This document shows positions 1 through 7,478 of a stretch of DNA of 18,793 nucleotides, piece by piece. A program made the position numbers and the translations under genes. Origin of the DNA: WHTB01 sp050699035 (lineage in GTDB: Bacteria > Actinomycetota > Actinomycetes > Propionibacteriales > Nocardioidaceae); assembly GCA_050699035.1 (NCBI GenBank), contig JBOHDE010000058.1, positions 1-18,793 of the forward strand, given 5' to 3'. The notes beneath the pieces are model-generated. The model saw only the letters and a list, made by a program, of their open reading frames with translations. It searched no databases and had not been told where the DNA came from. Each line of letters starts with the position of its first letter. The first letter of the stretch is position 1.

Positions 1-1080
1 CTGGAGAGCTACGTCGTGGGTCGTGACGTCGATGAGGTGCTCGATGACCTCGGCGGCTTCTGGCGCCGGCTGGTGCACGACTCGCAGCTGCGTTGGCTAG
101 GCCCGGAGAAGGGCATCATGCACATGGCCGTGGGTGCCGTACTCAACGCCCTCTGGGACCTCAAGGCGAAGCGGGCCGGCCAGCCGCTGTGGCAGCTGCT
201 CGCCTCACTCAGTCCGCAGCAGATCGTCGACCTCACCGACTTCCGCTACCTCACCGACGCGCTCACCCCGGACGAGGCGCTCGAGATCCTGGAGAAGGCC
301 GAGCCCGGGCGGGCGCTGCGCGAGCAGGACCTGCTGGAGAACGGCTTTCCGGCCTACACCACCACCCCGGGATGGCTGGGCTACGACGACGACAAGCTCG
401 CCCGGCTCTGCCGACAGGCGGTGGCCGACGGCTTCGGGCAGATCAAGCTGAAGGTGGGGGCCGACCAGGCTACGGACGTACGTCGGCTACGCATCGCTCG
501 CGAGGTGTGCGGCCCCGACATCGGCATCGCCGTCGACGCCAACCAACGGTGGGACGTCGCCGTGGCGATCGACTGGATGAAGGCGCTGGCGCCGTTCGAC
601 GTCGCCTGGATCGAGGAACCGACCAGCCCGGACGACGTGCTCGGACACGCCGCCGTGGCGCGCGCGATCGCTCCGATCCCGGTCGCGACCGGCGAGCACG
701 TCGCCAACCGGGTGATGTTCAAGCAGTTCCTCCAGGCCGGGGCGCTGGAGATCCTGCAGCTGGACGCCAGCCGGGTCGCCGGGGTCAACGAGAACATCGC
801 GATCCTGCTGCTGGCCGCCAAGTTCGGGGTCCGGGTCTGCCCGCATGCCGGCGGGGTCGGGTTGTGCGAGACCGTGCAGCACTTGTCGATGTTCGACTAT
901 GTGGCTGTGTCGGGCAGCAACGAAGGCCGGATGATCGAGTACGTCGACCACCTGCACGAGCACTTCGTCGTCCCGGTTGACGTACGACGAGGTCGCTACC
1001 ACGCACCGTTGACGCCCGGGACCGGAGCCGAGATGCTCCCGGAGTCGGTCGCCGCGCACAGGTACCGGGCCGATGACTGA
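1..1080 (+). CDS. fucD: L-fuconate dehydratase, 5'-truncated by window edge
   Basis: Dehydrates L-fuconate to 2-keto-3-deoxy-L-fuconate in the cytoplasmic non-phosphorylating fucose pathway. It belongs to the enolase superfamily, mandelate racemase branch. The frame is open from base 1 and gives 359 residues; the family has about 440, so roughly 80 N-terminal residues lie outside the window. Visible active-site signatures in order are the KLK lysine motif (codons at 445-453), the metal-binding Asp in DANQRW (535-537), EEP (613-621), TGEH (about 688-699) and the C-P-H-A-G-G-V-G-L-C-E segment, whose His codon is 844-846. The DFRYLTDA, WIEEPTSPDD and VDHLHEHF segments are characteristic of the fuconate dehydratase/ENOSF1 group rather than of rhamnonate or galactonate dehydratases. 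The stop overlaps the next gene by 8 bases, indicating one transcript. Family assignment is confident; the fuconate substrate is inferred from family and neighbours. Confidence 0.88.
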   Translation: MESYVVGRDVDEVLDDLGGFWRRLVHDSQLRWLGPEKGIMHMAVGAVLNALWDLKAKRAGQPLWQLLASLSPQQIVDLTDFRYLTDALTPDEALEILEKAEPGRALREQDLLENGFPAYTTTPGWLGYDDDKLARLCRQAVADGFGQIKLKVGADQATDVRRLRIAREVCGPDIGIAVDANQRWDVAVAIDWMKALAPFDVAWIEEPTSPDDVLGHAAVARAIAPIPVATGEHVANRVMFKQFLQAGALEILQLDASRVAGVNENIAILLLAAKFGVRVCPHAGGVGLCETVQHLSMFDYVAVSGSNEGRMIEYVDHLHEHFVVPVDVRRGRYHAPLTPGTGAEMLPESVAAHRYRADD

Positions 1081-2029
1081 GCTCACGCTCGGCCGGTTGG
1101 GCTACGGCGCCGCCAACGTCGGCAACCTCTACCGAGCCCTCACCGACGACGAGGCGTGGCGGACCCTCGAGGCGGCGTGGGACAGCGGGGTGCGCTACTT
1201 CGACACGGCGCCGCACTACGGGCTTGGGCTGTCCGAGCGGCGGCTCGGGGCGTTCCTCGCCACCAAGCCCCGTGACGAGTTCGTGCTGTCGACCAAGGTC
1301 GGTCGGCTGCTCCGCCCCTACCCCGAGGGCGCCGGACGCCTCGACGACGCCAACGACTTCGCCGTGCCCGCCGACCTGGTGCGGGTCTGGGACTTCACCG
1401 CGGACGGAGTGCGGCGCAGCCTCGACGAATCACTGGAACGGCTCGGGCTCGACGCGGTCGACGTGCTCTTCTTGCACGACCCGGAGCGGCACGACCTGCA
1501 GCGCGGGCTCAGTGAAGGACTGCCGGCGCTGGCCGCACTGCGCGACGAGGGCCTGGTCAGCGCCATCGGGGTCGGCTCGATGGACACCGAGGCGCTGCTG
1601 GCCGCGGCGCGTTCCGGAGTCGTCGACCTGCTGATGGTGGCCGGTCGGCTCACCCTCGTCGACCAGTCCGTGGCTGACCAGGTCCTGCCGGCGTGCCGGG
1701 CACACCAGGTCGGCATCGTCGCGGCCGCGGTGTTCAACTCCGGCCTGCTGGCCACCGACGCCCCGTCGGCCGGATCGCGGTACGACTACCACCAGGTGCC
1801 CAGCGACCTGCTCGCGCGCACGCGTCGAATCGCCGAGGTATGCGCGCAGTACGACGTACCCCTGCCGGTCGCCGCCCTGCAGTACCCGCTGCAGCAGCGG
1901 GAGGTGCGCTCGGTCGTGGTCGGCGGAGCCGGGCCCGAGCAGGTGCGGCAGAACGCCGCCCGGCTCGACGTGGACGTACCCGCCGAGCTGTGGAAGCGGC
2001 TGGACGCCGAGGGACTGGTAGTGCTGTGA
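1073..2029 (+). CDS. Aldo/keto reductase, L-fucose (D-threo-aldose) dehydrogenase type
   Basis: Probably an NAD(P)-dependent cytoplasmic enzyme oxidising L-fucose to its lactone, the first oxidative step before fuconate dehydratase. The 318 residues are normal for an aldo/keto reductase TIM barrel. The catalytic tetrad is readable as D44, Y49 (in FDTAPHYG), K75 (in STKVGR) and H135 (in LFLHDPER). The FDTAPHYGLGLSERRLG segment and the long insert after STKVGRLL are typical of the D-threo-aldose 1-dehydrogenase subgroup. The ATG at 1073 overlaps the dehydratase stop by 8 bases (ATGACTGA), so translation is coupled. The 90-base gap after this gene contains a separate promoter for fucU. Other aldose substrates with the same C2-C3 stereochemistry, such as D-arabinose or L-galactose, cannot be excluded. 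Confidence 0.85.
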   Translation: MTELTLGRLGYGAANVGNLYRALTDDEAWRTLEAAWDSGVRYFDTAPHYGLGLSERRLGAFLATKPRDEFVLSTKVGRLLRPYPEGAGRLDDANDFAVPADLVRVWDFTADGVRRSLDESLERLGLDAVDVLFLHDPERHDLQRGLSEGLPALAALRDEGLVSAIGVGSMDTEALLAAARSGVVDLLMVAGRLTLVDQSVADQVLPACRAHQVGIVAAAVFNSGLLATDAPSAGSRYDYHQVPSDLLARTRRIAEVCAQYDVPLPVAALQYPLQQREVRSVVVGGAGPEQVRQNAARLDVDVPAELWKRLDAEGLVVL

Positions 2030-2064
2030 ACGGTCAGTCGAAGCACGGTGGGCGGCGTGCGTCG

Positions 2065-2093
2065 TTGACGCCTCGAACGCCCGCGCGTACGGT
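2065..2093 (+). promoter_or_regulatory. Candidate sigma-70-type promoter for fucU and the transporter
   Basis: A -35 box TTGACG (2065-2070) and a -10 box TACGGT (2088-2093, matching the actinobacterial TAnnnT pattern) are separated by exactly 17 bases. Transcription would start near 2100, about 20 bases before the GTG of the mutarotase gene. Read from the sequence only. Confidence 0.5.
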
Positions 2094-2094
2094 G

Positions 2095-2110
2095 CAGAAA
2101 TCGATTTCAG
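2095..2110. promoter_or_regulatory. Palindromic operator overlapping the fucU start point
   Basis: GAAATC (2097-2102) is followed directly by its inverted copy GATTTC (2103-2108), a perfect 12-bp palindrome in otherwise GC-rich DNA, with one further C/G pair at 2095 and 2110. It lies just downstream of the -10 box and over the expected start point, the usual place for a repressor. The same half-sites recur at 15264-15284 in front of the oxidoreductase operon. An IclR-type regulator (18177) is the obvious candidate protein, but this is inference. Confidence 0.55.
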
Positions 2111-2119
2111 GAGCTGCTG

Positions 2120-2545
2120 GTGCTACACGGAATAGATCCGCTGCTCACCGGTGACCTGCTCGCTGGTCTCGACGCCATGGGCCACTCCGACGCGGTCTGC
2201 CTCGCCGACGCACACTTCCCGGCCAACCGGCTCGCGGACCGGCTGCTCGTCGTACCCGGGATCGCGTCGCCGGACCTGCTCCGCGCGGTGTGCACGGTGC
2301 TCCCGCTCGACGACGCGCCGGCCGTCGACCTGATGACGTCCGCGGACGGCAGCGTGCTTGCGGTGCAGGAGGCGCTGATGGCGGCCGCGAACGTGGACCC
2401 GGGCGGCGTGCGGTTCCTCGACCGGCACGAGTTCTACGCCGAGGCGGCGACGGCGTACCTCGTCATCCGTACCGGCGAGACCCGTACCTACGGCAACGTG
2501 GTCGTACGCAAGGGCGTCGTCGCCGATCCGGCGGGGGGTGGTTGA
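2120..2545 (+). CDS. fucU: L-fucose mutarotase (FucU/RbsD family)
   Basis: Interconverts the alpha and beta anomers of L-fucose in the cytoplasm, feeding the dehydrogenase, which normally uses one anomer. The 141 residues match the RbsD/FucU family length. Conserved features are the GHSDAVCLADAHFPAN segment (H22, D24, D30) near the N-terminus and the C-terminal FYAEAATAYLVIRTGETRTYGNVVVRKG region (Tyr124 in TYGN), which is the FucU form rather than RbsD. GTG at 2120 is chosen because AGGAG (2109-2113) sits 6 bases upstream and the protein then begins at the family's usual N-terminus. The stop at 2543-2545 is one base from the ATPase ATG, so this gene leads the transporter operon. Confident as FucU-type mutarotase. 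Confidence 0.88.
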   Translation: MLHGIDPLLTGDLLAGLDAMGHSDAVCLADAHFPANRLADRLLVVPGIASPDLLRAVCTVLPLDDAPAVDLMTSADGSVLAVQEALMAAANVDPGGVRFLDRHEFYAEAATAYLVIRTGETRTYGNVVVRKGVVADPAGGG

Positions 2546-2546
2546 C

Positions 2547-4150
<1,604 letters not shown>

Positions 4151-4154
<4 letters not shown>

Positions 4155-5149
4155 CCACGGCCAACGTCTCGGTGGAGCCGGCGCCTGCACGCGGCCTGAG
4201 CTCCGCGGTGCGGGACCGGCTGCAGCAGCTGCTGGCGTTTGCGAGCCTGATCGTGATCGCCGGGTTCTTCTCGATCGCCAGCTCCAGCTTCTTCAGCTAC
4301 TCCAACATCACCAGCATCTTGTTCTCCACCGTGGTGATCGGCACGCTGGCGCTGGGCACGACGTTCGTGATCATCACCGGCGGCATCGACCTGTCGATCG
4401 GCACGGGCATGGCGCTGTGCGCCGTGATGTCCGGCGTGTTCATCGTGAACCTGGACCTGCCGGTCGGGCTCGGCGTCCTCGCTGCGATCCTGTTCGGCGG
4501 CCTGATCGGACTCGTCAACGGGTTCAACGTCGCCATCATGAAGATCCCGCCGTTCATCGCGACGCTGGCGATGATGTTGGTCGCACAGGGGTTGGCGCTG
4601 GTCATCTCGCACAGCGCACCGATCTACTTCACCGACGACCCGAGCTATGTGAAGATCTCGACTGGCAACCTGATTCCCGGCGTCGACTTCCCGAACGCCG
4701 TCCTGGTGCTGCTGGCCGCCGTCGTGGTCTCGGCGATCCTGCTCAGCAAGACGGTCCTCGGCCGCTACACGTACTCCATTGGGAGCAACGAGGAGGCCAC
4801 CGCGCTTTCGGGCATCAACGTCCGCACCTGGAAGATCGTGATCTACACCCTGGCCGGCCTGTTCATCGGGCTGGCCGGTGTGATGATCTCCGCTCGGCTC
4901 GGCTCGGCACAGCCGGCCACCGGGATGGGCTACGAGCTGCAGGCGATCGCGGCGGTGGTCATCGGTGGCACCTCGCTCGCCGGGGGCAAGGGGTCGATCG
5001 TCGGCACCCTGATCGGTGCCCTGATCATCTCCGTTCTCAACAACGGCCTGCAGATCATGTCGATCCCGCAGGAGTGGCAGAACGTCATCCTCGGGATCGT
5101 CATCCTGGTCGCCGTCTACGCGGACATGATCCGGAAGAAGGAGGTCTGA
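4151..5149 (+). CDS. Sugar ABC transporter permease (RbsC type)
   Basis: Integral membrane channel subunit, 332 residues, of the CUT2 sugar transporter family. The sequence is dominated by hydrophobic segments. It carries the hallmark TGGIDLSIG motif (from residue 76) and a late LAGGKGSIVGTLIGALII segment that are typical of RbsC/XylH/AraH permeases. About eight to ten transmembrane helices can be drawn by eye, with a short polar N-terminus of about 25 residues. The ATG overlaps the ATPase stop (ATGA, 4151-4154), so the two are translationally coupled. Only one permease gene is present, so the channel would be a homodimer as in the ribose system. An 81-base gap with a hairpin separates it from the binding protein. 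Confidence 0.92.
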
Positions 5150-5181
5150 CACCGCCGTTGCGCTCTGGCCTGCAGTCCCGC

Positions 5182-5202
5182 GCCGGGTGGTCACCGCCCG
5201 GC
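5182..5202 (+). repeat. Hairpin between permease and binding-protein genes
   Basis: GCCGGGTG (5182-5189) and CGCCCGGC (5195-5202) form an 8-bp stem with one G-T pair and a 5-base loop (GTCAC). There is no T-run after it. Stable hairpins ahead of binding-protein genes can protect the downstream mRNA from decay or partly terminate upstream transcription, but which applies here cannot be told from sequence. Confidence 0.4.
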
Positions 5203-5230
5203 AGCCACACCACGTAAGGGAGTTTGGAAG

Positions 5231-6211
5231 ATGAGATTGAGTCGAGTCGGAGCGGCAGTGGCTGCGATGACAGTCGCCCTGGGGCTCAGCGCCTGCGGGT
5301 CGGACGGCAACGGCGGCGGTGGCGGTGGCGGAGACGGCGGCGACGAGCCGTACATCGCGATCGTCTCGAAGGGGTTCCAGCACCAGTTCTGGCAGGCGGT
5401 GAAGAAGGGCGCGGAGCAGGAGGCCGAGAAGCAGGGAGCCCGGATCACGTTCGAGGGCCCGGCCACCGAGGCAGAGGTCGAGGCCCAGGTGACCATGCTG
5501 AACAACGCCCTGGCCAAGAGCCCCGACGCGATCGGGTTCGCGGCTCTCGACAGCAAGGCGGCCGCACCGCTGCTCGACCAGGCGAAGTCGTCCGACATCC
5601 CCGTCATCGCGTTCGACTCCGGGGTGGAAGGTGACGTCCCGGTCACCACGGCGGCGACCGACAACAAGGCGGCGGCGGCCGAGGCGGCCAAGCACATGGC
5701 CGAGCTGGTCGGCAACAAGGGCAAGGTCGCCATCGTCGTGCACGACCAGACCAGCCGCTCGGGCATCGACCGTCGTGACGGCTTCGTCGAGTGGATGGAG
5801 TCGAACGCCCCGGACATCGAGCTGCTGCCGGTGCAGTACGGCGGCGGCGACCAGGCCAAGTCCGCCGACATCACGAAGTCGATCATCCAGGCCAACCCGG
5901 ATGTCGCCGGCATCTACGGTGCCAACGAGGGCTCGGCCATCGGCGTGGTCAAGGGCGTCGAGGAGAGCGGCAAGGACGGCATCACGATCGTCGGCTTCGA
6001 CTCCGGCCAGGCGCAGATCGACGCGATCACCAGTGGCCTCGAGGCCGGCGCGATCACGCAGAACCCGGTCGGCATGGGGGAGGAGCTGGTCAAGGCCGCG
6101 ATGAAGGCGATCGACGGCGAGGAGCTGCCGAAGACGATCGACACCGGCTTCTACTGGTACGACAAGTCCAACATCGAGGACGCGGAGATCCAGGCCGTCC
6201 TGTACAAGTGA
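5231..6211 (+). CDS. Sugar ABC transporter substrate-binding lipoprotein (RbsB-like)
   Basis: Extracytoplasmic sugar-binding lipoprotein of 326 residues that delivers substrate to the permease. The N-terminus is a lipoprotein signal: positive residues at 3 and 5, a hydrophobic stretch and lipobox LSAC with the lipidated Cys at 22. A Gly/Asp-rich linker of about 15 residues then leads to the type I periplasmic-binding fold, which begins PYIAIVSKGFQHQFWQAVKKGAEQEA. FDSGVEG, IYGANEGSAIGV and TIVGFDSGQAQIDAI are usual landmarks of the two-lobe fold. ATG 5231 is supported by AAGGGAG at 5216-5222, 8 bases upstream. It is the third and last transporter gene; the ATPase-permease-binding protein order is common in Actinomycetota. 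Ligand specificity, L-fucose or another 6-deoxy sugar, is inferred only from context. Confidence 0.9.
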   Translation: MRLSRVGAAVAAMTVALGLSACGSDGNGGGGGGGDGGDEPYIAIVSKGFQHQFWQAVKKGAEQEAEKQGARITFEGPATEAEVEAQVTMLNNALAKSPDAIGFAALDSKAAAPLLDQAKSSDIPVIAFDSGVEGDVPVTTAATDNKAAAAEAAKHMAELVGNKGKVAIVVHDQTSRSGIDRRDGFVEWMESNAPDIELLPVQYGGGDQAKSADITKSIIQANPDVAGIYGANEGSAIGVVKGVEESGKDGITIVGFDSGQAQIDAITSGLEAGAITQNPVGMGEELVKAAMKAIDGEELPKTIDTGFYWYDKSNIEDAEIQAVLYK

Positions 6212-6224
6212 GGCGTCCGCGGGC

Positions 6225-6247
6225 GGGGCCGGGCGGTTACCGGCCTC
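6225..6247 (+). terminator. Candidate hairpin terminator after the transporter operon
   Basis: Fourteen bases past the binding-protein stop, 6225-6232 pairs with 6240-6247 around a 7-base loop. The core GGCCGG/CCGGCC is perfect, extended by one G-T and one G-C pair. No T-tract follows, which is common for actinobacterial terminators but leaves the call uncertain. Confidence 0.4.
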
Positions 6248-6269
6248 ACCCGCACGGATCCTCATCGAA

Positions 6270-6315
6270 GCAACTGAGACCTACGCACGCCCTGGCGTCG
6301 GTAACTCTCAGTTGC
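6270..6315. repeat. 10-bp inverted repeat with 26-base loop
   Basis: GCAACTGAGA (6270-6279) and TCTCAGTTGC (6306-6315) are perfectly complementary across 26 bases, and the loop itself contains a short ACGCC/GGCGT pairing. It lies in the 276-base gap between the transporter and the PAS gene. It could be a second, bidirectional terminator element or a structured RNA; no T-run is present. Confidence 0.4.
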
Positions 6316-6446
6316 CCCGACACCGCTCGGGGTTCGGAGATGATCATCCATCCCAACACCCGCACTGATGTCCCCGAACACTCAGGATTGGCGCGCAGCG
6401 GCGACCTATGCCCGACCCGCTCGACGTCCGGCTGACCCGTACTCTA

Positions 6447-6463
6447 ATATCGTGACACGATAT
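6447..6463. promoter_or_regulatory. Perfect palindrome, probable operator for the PAS gene
   Basis: ATATCGTG (6447-6454), a central A, then CACGATAT (6456-6463) form a perfect 17-bp palindrome in an A/T-rich island. Its right end overlaps a good -10-like TATAAA (6461-6466), so a bound dimeric regulator would cover the promoter. The gene start is 25 bases downstream at 6488. The binding protein is not identifiable here. Confidence 0.6.
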
Positions 6464-6487
6464 AAATTGGGAGTGACGGGAGCGGCG

Positions 6488-6916
6488 ATGACGGACGGGC
6501 TGGACCAAGGGCTGGCGGAACGGATCGTCGCCGAGTCGTCCGACGCGATCATCTTCGCCGGGCGCGACGGGGTCATCCGGCTGTGGAACGCCGGCGCGGA
6601 GCGTCTCTTCGGTCATCAAGCGAGAAGCGCGATCGGCCAGTCCCTCGAGCTGATCATCCCCGAGCGGCTGCGGCAACGGCACTGGGACGGCTGGGACCGG
6701 GTGATGGCGACCGGCGAGACGAAGTACGGCACGGAACCGCTGTCAGTCCCCGGCGTCCGCGCCGACGGGAGCCGAGTGTCGCTGGAGTTCTCCATCACCA
6801 TCCTCCGCGACGGTGGTGAGATCGTCGGCATCGCCGCCATTTTGCGCGATGTCACCCAGCGGTGGGAGCAGGACCGGGCGCTTCGCAACCGCGTCACCGA
6901 GCTAGAGGGCGACTGA
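6488..6916 (+). CDS. Stand-alone PAS-domain protein
   Basis: A 142-residue cytoplasmic protein consisting of one PAS sensor domain and nothing else. The fold is readable from DAIIFAGRDGVIRLWNAGAERLFG (residues 19-42, the first strands and helix), through IIPERLRQRHWDGW, to the last strands IVGIAAILRDVTQRWEQDRAL (112-132). The C-terminal RDVTQRWEQDRALRNRVTELE could be a short signalling helix or coiled coil. ATG 6488 is chosen because GGGAG (6478-6482) lies 5 bases upstream; an in-frame GTG at 6473 is also possible. There is no kinase, GGDEF or HTH partner in the same protein, and its neighbours are unrelated, so its output is unknown. The palindrome ahead of it suggests tight transcriptional control. 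Confident as PAS domain, no function assigned. Confidence 0.82.
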   Translation: MTDGLDQGLAERIVAESSDAIIFAGRDGVIRLWNAGAERLFGHQARSAIGQSLELIIPERLRQRHWDGWDRVMATGETKYGTEPLSVPGVRADGSRVSLEFSITILRDGGEIVGIAAILRDVTQRWEQDRALRNRVTELEGD

Positions 6917-6938
6917 CCCGATCCGCCTGCGCCGCCGG

Positions 6939-6979
6939 CCAGTTGCCACGTAACTGGGGTGGCGGCTGGCGCCGCCGCT
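6939..6979 (+). terminator. Two consecutive hairpins after the PAS gene
   Basis: CCAGTT (6939-6944) pairs with AACTGG (6952-6957). Immediately after it GGCGGC (6961-6966) pairs with GCCGCC (6971-6976), extendable to about 9 pairs with G-T wobbles. They begin 22 bases past the PAS stop codon. No T-tract follows, so factor-independent termination is plausible but unproven. Confidence 0.4.
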
Positions 6980-7184
6980 CGTGGGCGGTGACCGGGTGCC
7001 GGCGGCTGGACCCGCCTGCATTCTGCGGACACCTGTCGGCAGACGACGACCCGGGCCGATCTCGGCGTGCCTGGGTGACTTCACCCCTCGAACCGCCACT
7101 TTCGGGCCCGATTCCGGGCTCAGAATGTCGGTTCGGAGGGTGATGTCGTGGCCGGCAGGCACCCAGGCAAACGACCACGTACCA

Positions 7185-7352
7185 GGGGCCGACGATGAGC
7201 ACGGTGTCGTTCGAGCCGGCGTGCGACTGCTCGACCACCTTCAGCTCGGTCGCGCCGTTGCTCCTCGCCATCAGCCACCCGCCGATCCGGCTGAGTACAC
7301 CGCGCGGGCGCCCGAACGCCATCTCGAGGAGTCGGTCACCCGTGTTCGACAT
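7185..7352 (-). pseudogene. N-terminal remnant of a class I SAM-dependent methyltransferase
   Basis: Reading leftwards from an ATG at 7352, 56 codons give a sequence starting MSNTGDRLLEMAFGRPRGV and ending in TVLIVGP. This strongly resembles the start of a group of actinobacterial methyltransferases whose motif I continues as a glycine-rich GPGPGVG loop. Here the similarity stops exactly at VGP (7185). The next residues (WYVVVCLGA) do not form a SAM-binding loop, and no other methyltransferase motif follows on either side. The rest of the gene is missing, so no active enzyme can be made. The remnant points away from the Asp-box gene, and the stretch to its left (6980-7184) holds no recognisable gene. 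The family call is from memory of such sequences and should be verified by search. Confidence 0.5.
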
Positions 7353-7370
7353 CTCGAGATTCAGGCACAT

Positions 7371-7390
7371 GCATTCGCACCGGCGAATGC
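7371..7390. repeat. Perfect inverted repeat, 8-bp arms, 4-base centre
   Basis: GCATTCGC (7371-7378), ACCG, GCGAATGC (7383-7390). It lies 18 bases upstream of the methyltransferase remnant's start codon and 30 bases before the TTGACA of the Asp-box gene promoter. It may be an operator left from the degraded gene or one acting on the secreted protein's gene. Confidence 0.5.
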
Positions 7391-7420
7391 GGGCAGTTCG
7401 GTCATGCGTACGTCGAAGGC

Positions 7421-7440
7421 TTGACATGAAACGACATTTT
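7421..7440 (+). promoter_or_regulatory. Promoter/operator element of the Asp-box gene
   Basis: A consensus -35 box TTGACA (7421-7426) runs directly into TGAAACGACATTTT. The -10 region is weak (TCTCCT at 17-base spacing), which would suit a promoter needing activation. The same element, 18 of 20 bases identical, stands in front of the minus-strand deacylase operon at 15195-15214, so both are probably controlled by the same protein. Confidence 0.55.
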
Positions 7441-7478
7441 AGGTCTCCTGTTCTGGACTGAGCCTTGGGAGGCGCACC

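Larger units (their letters stand above)
6917..7478. other. 562-base intergenic region without an intact gene
   Basis: From left to right it holds the two hairpins after the PAS gene, about 200 bases in which I recognise nothing, the methyltransferase remnant on the minus strand, a perfect inverted repeat (7371-7390), and the promoter element and ribosome-binding site of the Asp-box gene. A small perfect inverted repeat GGGTGA/TCACCC lies at 7073-7086. Open frames here on both strands lack recognisable domains apart from the remnant. Confidence 0.6.

Noticed and set aside
6307..6315. CTCAGTTGC occurs both at 6307-6315 and at 15259-15267 beside the operator
   Set aside because: Nine bases in nearly 19 kb can recur by chance, the surroundings differ, and the first copy is explained by its own inverted repeat.
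7195..7461. A possible small plus-strand gene of 88 codons before the Asp-box gene
   Set aside because: It is antisense to the methyltransferase remnant, contains the promoter element at its end, has no convincing ribosome-binding site and no recognisable domain.
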